DNA of 64,000 nt from an uncultured Prevotella sp. GTDB taxonomy: Bacteria; Bacteroidota; Bacteroidia; Bacteroidales; Bacteroidaceae. Both the position numbers and the translations under genes were made by a program. Below are positions 41,583 to 51,492 of the stretch, one piece after another. The notes under the pieces were generated by a model, which saw nothing but the letters and a program-made list of their open reading frames with translations, was not told the DNA's origin and ran no database searches. Each line of letters starts with the position of its first letter. Position 1 is the first letter of the stretch. The stretch covers positions 1 to 64,000 of the forward strand of contig CAMHTW010000008.1 of NCBI GenBank assembly GCA_946188165.1, read 5' to 3'.

Positions 41583-42329
41583 ATGAAAAAAGGCATTTTT
41601 ACAGCAATATTTCTCTTTGGATGGCTCCCTGTAAGTACATGGGCCACCATCAATCCTTCGGCAACCTATACCAATAGTACTGGTGAGGAAATAACCGTTT
41701 ATGCAGGTGATGAGTCGGGTGCAGGAGGCGGTTCGGCAGGCAGCTTGGAAGGCGATGCCCCGCTACTGGTGCGCTTCATGGCCAATGCATCGGACCTTGA
41801 AGCCGGTTCGACGCTTGAATGGCGTTTCCGTCACTCTGGTGCAGAAAGCAGCAACAGCGAGATCACACGCTACGAGGAGAATCCCGAATTTACCTTTACC
41901 GAGTCTGGTCTGACCGTAGCGACGCTCTATGTGCGTCTCAATAACGAGCTGGTGGATTCTGCATCTATCAAAGTAACGATTACCGAGAGTCATCTTGAAA
42001 TGCCCAATGCCTTCTCGCCCAATAATGACGGACGCAATGATATCTATGGTGCAAAAGGGGCATGCCATCCTGAAGCCAGCGGTAAATACAAGAGCATTGT
42101 CGAGTTCCACGGCTACATCTTCAATCGTTGGGGACAGAAGCTCTTCGACTGGACGGACATCTCTAAGGGTTGGGACGGTACGTACAACGGTTCGCCCTGC
42201 AAGGACGGTGTTTACTTCGTACTGGTCAAAGCCCGCGGTGCCGACGGCAAGGAGTATAATATCCGTCGCGACGTCACCCTGATTCGCAACTATAATAAAG
42301 TAACCTCGACAGCAACATCCAACCCATGA
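41583..42329 (+). CDS. T9SS type B sorting (gliding-associated C-terminal) domain protein
   Basis: This 248-residue protein has a signal peptide (KKGIFTAIFLFGWLPVSTWA), a beta-rich, Gly/Ser-containing N-terminal region (about 22-140) and a complete CHU_C/type B sorting domain (about 147-240; MPNAFSPNNDGRND, IFNRWGQKLFDW, GWDGTYNGSPCKDGVYFVLV, RRDVTLIR). It should be exported by the type IX system and stay at the cell surface. The start at 41583 is set by the signal peptide and -7 box; longer open frames upstream are antisense to the LysM gene. It overlaps uvrA by 4 nt (ATGA), an unusual pairing of a surface protein with DNA repair. Confidence 0.9.
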   Translation: MKKGIFTAIFLFGWLPVSTWATINPSATYTNSTGEEITVYAGDESGAGGGSAGSLEGDAPLLVRFMANASDLEAGSTLEWRFRHSGAESSNSEITRYEENPEFTFTESGLTVATLYVRLNNELVDSASIKVTITESHLEMPNAFSPNNDGRNDIYGAKGACHPEASGKYKSIVEFHGYIFNRWGQKLFDWTDISKGWDGTYNGSPCKDGVYFVLVKARGADGKEYNIRRDVTLIRNYNKVTSTATSNP

Positions 42330-45148
42330 GCAACGACAGCAAGATTAACATCTACGGCGCACGGGTTCACAACCTGAAGAATATTGATGTCGAGATACCC
42401 CGCCACTCCTTGACTGTGCTGACGGGACTGAGTGGTTCGGGTAAGTCGAGTCTGGCCTTCGACACCATCTTTGCCGAGGGTCAGCGTCGCTATATCGAGA
42501 CCTTCTCGGCTTACGCCCGCAACTTCTTAGGGGGCATGGAACGTCCTGATGTCGATAAGATTACAGGTCTGTCGCCTGTTATCAGCATCGAACAAAAGAC
42601 AACCAACAAGAATCCGCGTTCTACAGTAGGTACGACTACCGAGATTTACGACTATATGCGTCTGCTGTTTGCCCGTGCCGGCAAAGCTTATAGCTATGAG
42701 ACGGGCGAACCAATGGTGAAATACACCGAGGAGAAGGTCATCAACATGATCCAAGACAACTATGCCGGACGCAAGATTCTGATTCTGGCACCACTGGTAC
42801 ATGGTCGTAAGGGTCACTATCGTGAACTGTTCGAATCGATGCGCAAGAAAGGCTACCTGCATATTCGTGTCGATGGCGAGGTGCAGGAGATTAAGCAAGG
42901 CATGAAGGTGGACCGTTATAAGACCCACGACATCGAAGTGGTCATTGACCGCATAGCTGTAAAGGGTGCCGATGAACGTCTGAAGAAGACCATCCAGACA
43001 GCTATGAAACAGGGCGAAGGTCTCATCATGATTATGGACTATGACACGGGGGAAGTCAAGCATTTCTCCAAACGACTGATGTGTCCTACCACAGGTATAT
43101 CTTACAGTGATCCAGCGCCTAACACATTTTCATTCAACTCTCCACAAGGCGCTTGTCCACGTTGTAAGGGCTTGGGTTATATCAACGAAATTGATATGGC
43201 CAAAGTCATACCAGACACCAAGAAGAACATTCACGAAGGCGGTATTGTGCCACTGGGAAAATACAAGAACCAGATGATATTCTGGCAGATTGATGCCATC
43301 CTGCACAAGTATGAGTGCGACCTGAAAACACCTATTGCCGACATTCCCGACGAGTGTATGAACGAGATACTCTACGGTTCGCTGGATAGTGTACGCATTG
43401 ACAAGGAACTGGTACATACATCGAGCGACTATTTCGTGGATTACGACGGTGTCATCAAGTATCTGCGCTCTGTGATGGAGAACGACGATACGTCGGCAGG
43501 TGCCAAATGGGCCGACCAATTCTTGGCTGAATGCCAATGTCCTGAGTGTCACGGACAGCGTTTGAACCGCGAGGCCCTGTCGTATAAGGTCTGGGACAAG
43601 AACATTGCCGAGTTGGCCAATATGGATTTAGGCGAGTTGAGGGAATGGCTAAACACCTGTGAACCACATTTGGACCACCAACAGCAACAGATTGCTGCAG
43701 AGATTCTGAAAGAGATACGGACACGACTGGACTTCCTGCTGGAGGTAGGACTGGACTATCTGGCCCTGAACCGCCAGTCGGCATCATTGTCGGGCGGAGA
43801 AAGCCAGCGCATCCGTCTGGCTACACAGATTGGTTCACAACTGGTCAACGTGCTCTATATTCTTGACGAGCCGTCGATTGGTCTGCACCAGCGCGACAAC
43901 GAACGCCTTATCAAGTCATTAAAGGAGTTGCGCGACTTAGGCAACACCGTGATTGTCGTAGAGCACGACGAAGACATGATGCGCCAGTCAGACTATATCG
44001 TCGATATCGGTCCACGTGCAGGCCGTAAGGGTGGCGAGGTGGTGTTCCAAGGCACCATCGACGAGATGCTGAAGACGGACACCATTACGGCACAATACCT
44101 GAACGGAACCATGCGCATTGCCATGCCCGAGAAGCGTCGCACAGGCAACGGCCACGATTTGGTGCTCAAGGGCTGCACAGGCAACAACCTGAAGGAGGTA
44201 ACGGCGACATTCCCATTGGGCAAACTCATCGTCGTCACAGGTGTATCGGGTTCGGGCAAGTCGACGCTGGTCAACGAGACGCTCTACCCCATCCTATCGA
44301 AGCATTTCTACCATTCGCTGCAACAGCCCATGCCCTACCAGAGCATCGAGGGGCTGGAATATATTGACAAGGTGGTCAACGTTGACCAGAGTCCCATTGG
44401 CCGCACACCGCGCTCTAATCCAGCCACCTATACGGGTGTCTTCTCTGACATCCGAAGTCTGTTTGTCAACCTGCCTGAAGCACAGATTCGAGGCTACAAG
44501 CCCGGTCGCTTCTCGTTCAACGTGAAGGGCGGACGCTGCGAGACATGTGGTGGCAATGGCTATAAGACCATCGAAATGAACTTCCTGCCCGACATTCAGG
44601 TACCCTGTGAGGAGTGTCACGGCAAGCGCTATAACCGTGAGACCTTAGAGGTGCGCTTCAAGGGCAAGTCGATTGCCGACGTGCTGGACATGACCATCAA
44701 TCAGGCCTGCGAGTTCTTCGAGAACGTACCCGACATCCTGCGCAAGATTAAGACCATACAGGACGTCGGTCTTGGCTACATCAAGTTAGGACAGCCCTCT
44801 ACCACGCTTAGCGGCGGCGAGAGCCAGCGTGTCAAACTGGCTACCGAACTATCGAAGAAGGATACGGGTAAGACGCTGTATATTCTGGATGAGCCTACCA
44901 CGGGTCTGCACTTCGAGGACATCCGCATTTTGATGGATGTGCTGCAAAGACTGGTAGATCGTGGCAATACCGTCATCATCATCGAGCACAATCTCGACGT
45001 CATCCGCCTGGCTGACCACATCATCGACATGGGACCAGAAGGAGGAAGTGCCGGAGGTACTATCCTTACCACCGGCACGCCCGAAGAAGTAGCAAAATCC
45101 AAGAAAGGCTACACGCCACGATTCCTGAAAGATGTTTTGAATAAATAA
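42326..45148 (+). CDS. uvrA: Excinuclease ABC subunit A
   Basis: This 940-residue DNA damage sensor for nucleotide excision repair works with UvrB and UvrC. Two ABC modules are visible, with Walker A motifs GLSGSGKSSLAFDT (about 32-45) and GVSGSGKSTLVNET (about 641-654). The signatures are LSGGESQRIRLA (about 489) and LSGGESQRVKLA (about 831), with Walker B LDEPSIGLH and LDEPTTGLH. Zinc-binding Cys sets include CPRCKGLG, CPECHGQR and CETCGGNG paired with CEECHGKR. Length is normal. It starts within the stop codon of the T9SS cargo gene and ends before a long inverted repeat at 45150-45237. Confidence 0.98.
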   Translation: MSNDSKINIYGARVHNLKNIDVEIPRHSLTVLTGLSGSGKSSLAFDTIFAEGQRRYIETFSAYARNFLGGMERPDVDKITGLSPVISIEQKTTNKNPRSTVGTTTEIYDYMRLLFARAGKAYSYETGEPMVKYTEEKVINMIQDNYAGRKILILAPLVHGRKGHYRELFESMRKKGYLHIRVDGEVQEIKQGMKVDRYKTHDIEVVIDRIAVKGADERLKKTIQTAMKQGEGLIMIMDYDTGEVKHFSKRLMCPTTGISYSDPAPNTFSFNSPQGACPRCKGLGYINEIDMAKVIPDTKKNIHEGGIVPLGKYKNQMIFWQIDAILHKYECDLKTPIADIPDECMNEILYGSLDSVRIDKELVHTSSDYFVDYDGVIKYLRSVMENDDTSAGAKWADQFLAECQCPECHGQRLNREALSYKVWDKNIAELANMDLGELREWLNTCEPHLDHQQQQIAAEILKEIRTRLDFLLEVGLDYLALNRQSASLSGGESQRIRLATQIGSQLVNVLYILDEPSIGLHQRDNERLIKSLKELRDLGNTVIVVEHDEDMMRQSDYIVDIGPRAGRKGGEVVFQGTIDEMLKTDTITAQYLNGTMRIAMPEKRRTGNGHDLVLKGCTGNNLKEVTATFPLGKLIVVTGVSGSGKSTLVNETLYPILSKHFYHSLQQPMPYQSIEGLEYIDKVVNVDQSPIGRTPRSNPATYTGVFSDIRSLFVNLPEAQIRGYKPGRFSFNVKGGRCETCGGNGYKTIEMNFLPDIQVPCEECHGKRYNRETLEVRFKGKSIADVLDMTINQACEFFENVPDILRKIKTIQDVGLGYIKLGQPSTTLSGGESQRVKLATELSKKDTGKTLYILDEPTTGLHFEDIRILMDVLQRLVDRGNTVIIIEHNLDVIRLADHIIDMGPEGGSAGGTILTTGTPEEVAKSKKGYTPRFLKDVLNK

Positions 45149-45149
45149 A

Positions 45150-45237
45150 TTAACCGCAGATTATACAGATTATACAGATTGTTATGCAATAACGATGTGC
45201 GCCTTTATCTGTGGAAATCTGCGTAATCTGCGGTTAA
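45150..45237. repeat. Long inverted repeat with 9-bp tandem units between uvrA and GH127 genes
   Basis: TTAACCGCAGATTA (45150-45163) is perfectly complementary to TAATCTGCGGTTAA (45224-45237). The arms extend imperfectly inward through 9-bp units (CAGATTATA repeated; AATCTGCGT-type on the other side). Lying between convergent genes, it may end both transcripts. Confidence 0.8.
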
Positions 45238-45252
45238 CTGACAATTAGACAA

Positions 45253-47646
45253 TTAGTTCTTGACGAGTCTGACCTCGTAGATTTCCCCAATCTGCTTGCG
45301 TGGCTTAGCCTGGAATTTTACACAAACCTGCTTCTTGCCTTTCAGCAACTCAGCGGGTATAGGATATGTCTCGTACTTGAATTCCGAGATGCGATACTTG
45401 CCCGTATTGTTCACCGACGTCACAACGACATCGTCGACAAGGATATCGAACTCATGACTCTTCCACTCGCCAACGCCCCAATACTTCAGGCGCAAGCTCA
45501 GCTCAGTCTGTCCGCCCGTCTGCAACAGATAGCTGAAATAGTGACCGTCGCTGGCATCACGATAGAACACATCATTGGTGTTGCCCACATTCGAACGGTC
45601 GGTCTCCATAAAGTGGTCTGACTCAGGCTGCTGCTCACCGGGCTGCACCTTATCAACAGTGCGGTCTTCAAGGGCCTGACGCTCCTGCTCTCGTTTAGCC
45701 AAGTTATCGAGATAACCCTTATAGCTATTCTCCGAGAGTGCCAGCCAGTACATCATATAGCGACTATCGTGCAACTCAAAGAAAGGCATCAGTTCATTGC
45801 GGATTTCGTTCTCCATACGCGTTGTCAGCGTAAAGTGCAGCGGCTTACCGGCAATAGGGTGCAACTGGTTGGCAATATCCTCCAGATTATTATTAATAAG
45901 GATAGGTGCCTGGTCAACGGGCAGCTTCTTGCCAACGGCCAACTGTCCGAAACGACTATCGTCGGCAATCAGACGGACCAAATCCTCAGTACCAGTCTTC
46001 ATAGCCAGCATAATAGGACCATGCATCAAGGCAATATACTGTGGCAGGTTAGGCAGATACTTCACGCTGTTGTGCATCGGGAACGTGATGTCCACCACGT
46101 CGCCCTTCTTCCACTTACGGCTGATGGCCACATAACTGGACGGACCAGTGACGATGCTGACGGGCTGACCGTTTACCTTTAGCGCAAACTCACCAGGCTT
46201 CACCCATGCGGGATAGCGTACCTGCAGTGTAAATTGTCCCTTGCCTTCAGCAATGCTGATACGGCTCGTCTCGGCATACGGGAACTGCGTCTCTTGGCGC
46301 ACCACGATGCCACGCTCTTTCCAGTTCAGCTGGGTAGCGACAAACAGGTTGACAAACAGGTTGTCCTGTATCTTGGTATAGACAAACTGACCGTACTTGC
46401 CGTGGTTCTCCATACCCGTACCAACGCAGCACCACATCGCTTCGTTAGGAGCTGAATAGTTACGGTAGTGACGTGGACGGGCCGACGTAAAGTACACATA
46501 TCCACCATGTTCCGGATGTTGGCTCGACAAAATATGATTAAATGTAGCCAACTCGTAGAAGTCGGCATAACGGGCCTCAGGATTACGGCGGTGTAACTCT
46601 TCCGACAGCTTCAGCATGTTGTTTGTGTTACACGTCTCAGGACCGTCGATATCCTCTACGAAGTCCTTACAGGCCTCCTTGCTGGGGAAATGCTCACGAC
46701 GCGAATTACCACCAAAGGCCAATGTGCGTTCGCCAGTCACGATGTCCCAGAAGAACGATGCTGCATTGTGGTAAGCCTCGTCGCCTGACAGTTCGCTGAT
46801 GCGCTCGAAACCGACCACCTTAGGCACCTGCGTGTTGGCATGCATGTTGTCCAAACAGTCCTGACGCTGTTCCAATGGCAACAGCAATCTTTTGTGCGAG
46901 AAACGCTTGGCAACATCCAAGTACTTCTTGTCGCCCGTGATGGCATAGGCATCGGCCAGCACCTCGTTCATGCCGCCATGCTCAGTATGTAGTGTGCGCT
47001 CCACCTGTTCGTCGGTCAGTCCGCTGGTCAGGTCGATAGCCCAGTCGCAGAAGTCCAAGAACAGCTTCTTGGCCTGCTCGTTACCGCAGTACACCCAGCA
47101 GTCGCGCAGTCCGGCATACATCTTATGCAGATTATAGTAAGGCACCCAGGCACCGCTATAGGGACCAAAATTACCCTTCTTGTAGTTCGACCAGATACGG
47201 TCTGAGCCGGGCACACCGCCAACATAGCCCTTACCCCACTCCGGATGGTTTTTAGCATTGGCATCGGCGCAACGCTGCAACTCGCTAATCCAGTACTCCA
47301 TGCGCTCACGGCAGGCCTCCGAGCCCGTAGCAGCATTCATGGCCAGCGCCGTCAGATAGTGGCCACCCACGTGACCGTCCAGTCCTGCCCAGTTCGGATA
47401 CAACTCACCCTTCGGCGTCAGTCCGGCTTCCTTCAGGAAGGGTGCCAGCAGTCGGTCGTTGTCGTACTTCAACAGCACTTGTATATTCAGGTCGCGTGCC
47501 TTCTTCAACGGACCGTCCAACAATGTGACGTCACCAAGTGGAAACTCGTCGGCATAGAGCCGATCCTGTGCTTGCATGCTGCCTGCCATAAGGAGCATCG
47601 CCAACGTAAAGGATGTTCTTCCAATACTTATCAAATGTCTTCTCAT
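45253..47646 (-). CDS. GH127 beta-L-arabinofuranosidase-type glycoside hydrolase
   Basis: This 797-residue secreted protein (signal about 1-26, ending SMQAQ) has the DUF1680/GH127 alpha/alpha barrel: GLDGHVGGHYLTALAMNAA (about 88-106), EHGGMNEVLADAYAITGD (about 222-239), CNTNNMLKLSEELHR and the cysteine pair in MWCCVGTGMENHGKYGQF (about 409-426). GH127 enzymes use zinc held by Cys and Glu, with a Cys nucleophile; these residues appear present. Beta domains follow, with an extra C-terminal region (about 660-797) like DUF6805. It would release L-arabinofuranose from plant glycans in the periplasm. No SusC/SusD pair is adjacent. Confidence 0.92.
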   Translation of the reverse strand: MRRHLISIGRTSFTLAMLLMAGSMQAQDRLYADEFPLGDVTLLDGPLKKARDLNIQVLLKYDNDRLLAPFLKEAGLTPKGELYPNWAGLDGHVGGHYLTALAMNAATGSEACRERMEYWISELQRCADANAKNHPEWGKGYVGGVPGSDRIWSNYKKGNFGPYSGAWVPYYNLHKMYAGLRDCWVYCGNEQAKKLFLDFCDWAIDLTSGLTDEQVERTLHTEHGGMNEVLADAYAITGDKKYLDVAKRFSHKRLLLPLEQRQDCLDNMHANTQVPKVVGFERISELSGDEAYHNAASFFWDIVTGERTLAFGGNSRREHFPSKEACKDFVEDIDGPETCNTNNMLKLSEELHRRNPEARYADFYELATFNHILSSQHPEHGGYVYFTSARPRHYRNYSAPNEAMWCCVGTGMENHGKYGQFVYTKIQDNLFVNLFVATQLNWKERGIVVRQETQFPYAETSRISIAEGKGQFTLQVRYPAWVKPGEFALKVNGQPVSIVTGPSSYVAISRKWKKGDVVDITFPMHNSVKYLPNLPQYIALMHGPIMLAMKTGTEDLVRLIADDSRFGQLAVGKKLPVDQAPILINNNLEDIANQLHPIAGKPLHFTLTTRMENEIRNELMPFFELHDSRYMMYWLALSENSYKGYLDNLAKREQERQALEDRTVDKVQPGEQQPESDHFMETDRSNVGNTNDVFYRDASDGHYFSYLLQTGGQTELSLRLKYWGVGEWKSHEFDILVDDVVVTSVNNTGKYRISEFKYETYPIPAELLKGKKQVCVKFQAKPRKQIGEIYEVRLVKN

Positions 47647-47671
47647 AATTCACGAATAGTTAATTGAGTGG

Positions 47672-47679
47672 CAAAATTA
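47672..47679 (-). promoter_or_regulatory. -7 element of the GH127 gene
   Basis: The minus strand reads TAATTTTG, 25 nt upstream of the GH127 ATG. No clear -33 element is seen. Confidence 0.5.
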
Positions 47680-47756
47680 CACATTATTTTCGACATTCTT
47701 TACTATCGAGTGTTTAAAGATTGTTAAGAGTTAAAGAATTAATCGAAATTGTTTCG

Positions 47757-47764
47757 TATCTTTG
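47757..47764 (+). promoter_or_regulatory. -7 element of the lemA operon
   Basis: TATCTTTG, 37 nt before the LemA ATG. No good -33 element is seen. Confidence 0.55.
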
Positions 47765-47801
47765 TACCAACAAATAACCATTTTTTATCAAAAAAACTAT
47801 T

Positions 47802-48374
47802 ATGTTAGTACTTGTTATCCTTATCGTCGTGGCAGTTATCGCCATTGGTTATTTCATCAGCACCCAGCGCTCGCTGGTCAGTCTCGATGAGATGTGTAAG
47901 AACGCCCTGAGCCAGATTGAGGTTCAGCTCAACTCCCGTTTCGATGCTGTCATTGCATTGGCCAAGACGGCAGCCAAGTATGCCGAACACGAGTCTGACA
48001 CCATTATCAAGACCGTCGAGGCCCGTGGTGGACAGAAGTCCTCTGCAGGTGCTACGCCCGAAGCCATCAACCAGCAGAGCGACCTGCTCTCGCAGATGAT
48101 GGGCAAGTTGAACGTTGTCTTTGAGCGCTATCCTGAACTGAAAGCCAGCGACCTCTACATCGAGGCTCAGCAAGGTCAGAAGCAGTACGAGGAGAACGTC
48201 CGCATCTCGCGCATGGTCTACAACGATACGGCTACGAAGATGAACCGTATGGTGCGCCAGTGGCCTTCCAGCATTGTTGCCTCGACGCTGAACTTCACGG
48301 TCAAGGAGTATCTGAAGATTGACGATGCACAGAAGAAGAGTTACCCCAACCTCGATGAAGCATTCAAGAAGTAA
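47802..48374 (+). CDS. lemA: LemA family protein
   Basis: This 190-residue protein has a short N-terminal membrane anchor (VLVILIVVAVIAIGYFIS, about 3-20) and then a helical LemA domain: NALSQIEVQLNSRFDAVIAL, KTVEARG, SQMMGKLNVVFERYPELKAS (about 95-114), LYIEAQ and RISRMVYNDTATKMN. Family members are membrane-bound helical bundles of unclear function, often paired with DUF2207/TPM-type proteins, as here. The last 20 nt overlap the next gene, so translation is coupled. Confidence 0.94.
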   Translation: MLVLVILIVVAVIAIGYFISTQRSLVSLDEMCKNALSQIEVQLNSRFDAVIALAKTAAKYAEHESDTIIKTVEARGGQKSSAGATPEAINQQSDLLSQMMGKLNVVFERYPELKASDLYIEAQQGQKQYEENVRISRMVYNDTATKMNRMVRQWPSSIVASTLNFTVKEYLKIDDAQKKSYPNLDEAFKK

Positions 48375-50016
48375 ATTTGCCTCTTGGCTGTTAGCCATGG
48401 GCTTTTGGCTGACAGCAACAAGTGCTACAGCCCGTCCCTTCCTGCACGACCTGAACATCCGCGTGGTGCTGAGCCACAATGGCGATGCGCAGATTACGGA
48501 GACACGTCTGATGGACATCGACAACGAGGGGACCGAGTGCTACATCGGCCTGGGTAACATGGGTCAGAGCATTGTCGGCAATCTGAGGGTCAAGGACGAG
48601 ACAGGGCGCGAATTCACCTGCGTTGACGATTGGGACATCGACCAGAGCCGACAGTGGAAGACCGGCAAGTGCGGCATCATTGAGAAACGCAACGGCTACG
48701 AACTATGCTGGGGCTTGGGTGATGTGGGACACCGCACGTACACCACCTCGTACACGATTACCAGTCTGGTACATGACTACCCTGACGCCGATGCCATCCG
48801 CCACGTCTTCCTTGACGAGGCTGTCAGGCCCAAACCTGCCCACGTTCGCATGACCATTGTCGCTGCCGACAGCACTCGCTTTTCACCCGACAGTTGCGGC
48901 ATCTGGGGCTTCCGATTCCAAGGCGAGCTCTGGTTCGAGGGCGACAGTATTGTGATTGAGAGTACCGAGGCCTTTGAGGACCGTAGTGCCCTCTACGTAA
49001 TGGTCAAATTTCCCAAAGGCATGTTCGAACCCACCATCCAGGAGGACGACACCTTCGAGCACAAGCAGCAGTTGGCCTTCGAGGGTAGCGACTATGTAGG
49101 CGACGACGATGACGAGGAGCTATCATCATTTGAAACCATGTTAGGCATCTTTGTGGGCTTAGTGATGTGGCTGATGCCCATACTCTGCGGTGTTGCCTAC
49201 CTTTGGTATGTCTGGCGTGCCCGCCGTCGTGCCAACAAAGATTTGCTGTGGTATCGCGACATTCCCCTCAACGGCAACTTACAGCAGGCCAACGACATTC
49301 TGAATGCCTACCGCTATTTCGGTACAGACTATAACAACCTGCTCTCGGCCTGCATCCTGAAGCTTATCGACCTGCGTGCCATCAGCATCAAGCCCGTCCA
49401 GAACAAGAAGGGCAAGATGGTCAGCAGTTTCGTCATCAACGAGTTCCAAGATGCCAGCAACCAACCGCTGCTGTTGCGCAAGCTGCACACCATTTTCAAG
49501 ATTGCCGCCGGCGACGACGCTGTGTTGGAGCCCAAGGAACTGAAGTCGTATATGAAGAAAACCAGCAACGAGAGTGTCACCGATTCGTTTATCAACACGC
49601 TGCACACCAAGACTGCGCTGTCCAGCTATAAGGACCGTCAGGACGAGGTGCGCCAGGTGTTTGGTCTGCGCAAGTTCCTCAAGGAGTTTACCCTGCTTGA
49701 CGAGCGCGGTATCAACGAGGTAACACTATGGAAGGACTACATGATCTACGCTACCCTCTTCGGTATTGCCGACCAGGTTATCAAGGACATGAAGAAGATT
49801 AATCCCGAATTCTTCAATATGGACCGCGTGGCTGCACAGATGGCCGACGACATGACGCTGCCAACTATCAACAGTGCCTTGCATTCCAGCTATACGCGTG
49901 CCTATATGAATAAGGTAAATCGTGAACAACGTGCCTCGGGCCGTGGCGGCCATTCGTCGTGGGGCGGTGGAGGAGGCGGCTTCTCCGGTGGCGGAGGAGG
50001 CGGCGGTGTTCGCTAA
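48355..50016 (+). CDS. DUF2207 domain membrane protein
   Basis: This 553-residue protein has a signal peptide (about 1-27; LLAMGFWLTATSATA), a beta-rich extracytoplasmic DUF2207 domain (about 30-220; HDLNIRVVLSHNGDAQITET), and a membrane segment (FETMLGIFVGLVMWLMPILC, about 260-279, continuing as AYLWYVW). A cytosolic helical part with WYRDIPLNGNLQQANDILNAY and a Gly-rich tail ending SGGGGGGGVR follow. This layout is typical of the family. The start at 48355 is preferred because the signal peptide begins there; 12 upstream codons inside lemA are unlikely. It converges on nhaC with a 4-nt overlap. Confidence 0.92.
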   Translation: MKHSRSKFASWLLAMGFWLTATSATARPFLHDLNIRVVLSHNGDAQITETRLMDIDNEGTECYIGLGNMGQSIVGNLRVKDETGREFTCVDDWDIDQSRQWKTGKCGIIEKRNGYELCWGLGDVGHRTYTTSYTITSLVHDYPDADAIRHVFLDEAVRPKPAHVRMTIVAADSTRFSPDSCGIWGFRFQGELWFEGDSIVIESTEAFEDRSALYVMVKFPKGMFEPTIQEDDTFEHKQQLAFEGSDYVGDDDDEELSSFETMLGIFVGLVMWLMPILCGVAYLWYVWRARRRANKDLLWYRDIPLNGNLQQANDILNAYRYFGTDYNNLLSACILKLIDLRAISIKPVQNKKGKMVSSFVINEFQDASNQPLLLRKLHTIFKIAAGDDAVLEPKELKSYMKKTSNESVTDSFINTLHTKTALSSYKDRQDEVRQVFGLRKFLKEFTLLDERGINEVTLWKDYMIYATLFGIADQVIKDMKKINPEFFNMDRVAAQMADDMTLPTINSALHSSYTRAYMNKVNREQRASGRGGHSSWGGGGGGFSGGGGGGGVR

Positions 50017-51479
50017 TCAGTATCAGGGGTGGCCTGCGGGTCACTCCTTTTTATCTTCCAGCCGATAGCCGCGATAAGAATGCTCATCAGCGGACTCAGG
50101 TAATTGAAGAAACAGAAAGGCAGATACGTCAAGGTTGGCACACCCAGCACAGTCGATTGCGTCATACCGCACGTGTTCCACGGTATCAGCACCGACGTCA
50201 CGGTGGCTGCATCCTCGGTGGTACGACTCAGCAATCGCGCCTCGTAGCCCTGCTTGCTGAACACATTCTTATACATATCGGCATTCAGCACGATGGAGAT
50301 ATACTGGTCGCCCGTGGTAATATTCAGGAAGATGCCCGTAAAGACCGACGAGCCAACCAGGCTGACACGGTTGCGCACCCAACGGATAATAACACCCGTA
50401 ATACTGTCTATCATGCCGCTGGCCACGAGCGAGGCACCGAAGCACATGGCACAGAGTATCAGCCAGATGGTGGTCAGCATACCTGCCATACCGCTGGTTG
50501 AAACCAGCTCGTTCAGTGAGGCATTACCAGTGTCAATGGCCGTCGAGCCATAGAACGTAACAGCCAGTCCGCGAATCAGGGATTCAGCGGAAGCCTGCGT
50601 CGTGCCTGCTACCTGACAGAGAATGTGCGGCTGCAATATCAGCGCAAGCACACCGGCCATGAGCGACGATAAGAACAGCACTATCAGCGACGGCACCTTA
50701 CGGGCTATCATCAGTCCCGTCAGCACGGGCACCACCAACGTCCACAGCGAGATATTGAACGTGTGCGACAGTCCGCCGGTGTATTCTTCGACATGAGCCG
50801 CAGCCTCCACGTCGCCATCCAGTCCTGCCAGCAGAAAGATGATGATGGTAATGATGAACGTCGGGACAGTGGTAAACACCATGTAGCGGATATGTGTGAA
50901 CAAATCGACACCGGCTGCGGACGAAGCCAGAATGGTGGTATCGCTCAGCGGCGACATCTTATCGCCGAAATACGCGCCCGAGATAATGGCACCCGCCGCC
51001 CAAGCTTCCGAAACGCCCAACGCATGGCCAATACCCAGCAAGGCCACACCAATGGTGGCTATGGTGGTCCACGACGAACCCGACAGCAGCGAGATAAAGG
51101 CACAGATGACGCACGACGACACCAGGAAGAACTGAGGCGACATAATCTGCACGCCATAGTATATCAGCGTCGGCACAATGCCGCTAATCATCCATGACCC
51201 AGACAGCATACCGACGCAGAGCAGAATCAGCAGCGTGGCACTCACACCGCCCAGCGTCTTCTTGATTTGCTGTTCGAACGCGTCCCAAGGCACTCTGTAG
51301 AGGGCCATCGACAGACACACACATACCGCCATACCCATCAGCAGGGCTATCTGGCTGCCACCGGTCAGCGAGTCGCTGCCAAACAGCATGATAGCCACGC
51401 TCAGGAATCCTATCAGTACCACCACGGGTATGATGGCTATGAGTGGATGCGGCTGTATCTTACGGTCACGTTCAGTCAC
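50013..51479 (-). CDS. nhaC: NhaC family Na+/H+ antiporter
   Basis: This 488-residue inner-membrane antiporter has about 11-12 hydrophobic segments. NhaC features are LLSGSSWTTIATIGVALLGIG (about 134-154), AAGAIISGAYFGDKMSPLSDTT (about 162-183, the ion-binding core with GAYFGDKMSPLSDT) and ITTGDQYISIVL (about 391-402). It exchanges sodium for protons and keeps cytosolic pH and sodium low. It is convergent with the DUF2207 gene, the stops overlapping by 4 nt, and 13 nt downstream of the lipoprotein gene at 51493-52131, with which it is probably co-transcribed. Confidence 0.95.
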   Translation of the reverse strand: MTERDRKIQPHPLIAIIPVVVLIGFLSVAIMLFGSDSLTGGSQIALLMGMAVCVCLSMALYRVPWDAFEQQIKKTLGGVSATLLILLCVGMLSGSWMISGIVPTLIYYGVQIMSPQFFLVSSCVICAFISLLSGSSWTTIATIGVALLGIGHALGVSEAWAAGAIISGAYFGDKMSPLSDTTILASSAAGVDLFTHIRYMVFTTVPTFIITIIIFLLAGLDGDVEAAAHVEEYTGGLSHTFNISLWTLVVPVLTGLMIARKVPSLIVLFLSSLMAGVLALILQPHILCQVAGTTQASAESLIRGLAVTFYGSTAIDTGNASLNELVSTSGMAGMLTTIWLILCAMCFGASLVASGMIDSITGVIIRWVRNRVSLVGSSVFTGIFLNITTGDQYISIVLNADMYKNVFSKQGYEARLLSRTTEDAATVTSVLIPWNTCGMTQSTVLGVPTLTYLPFCFFNYLSPLMSILIAAIGWKIKRSDPQATPDTD

Positions 51480-51492
51480 TCCAGTACGTTAT

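Noticed and set aside
47805..48524. A 239-codon minus-strand frame opposite lemA
   Set aside because: It covers lemA and the DUF2207 gene start in antisense, with no motif or promoter.
49959..50501. A 180-codon plus-strand frame at the DUF2207-nhaC junction
   Set aside because: It is antisense to nhaC, low in hydrophobic content and without family motifs.
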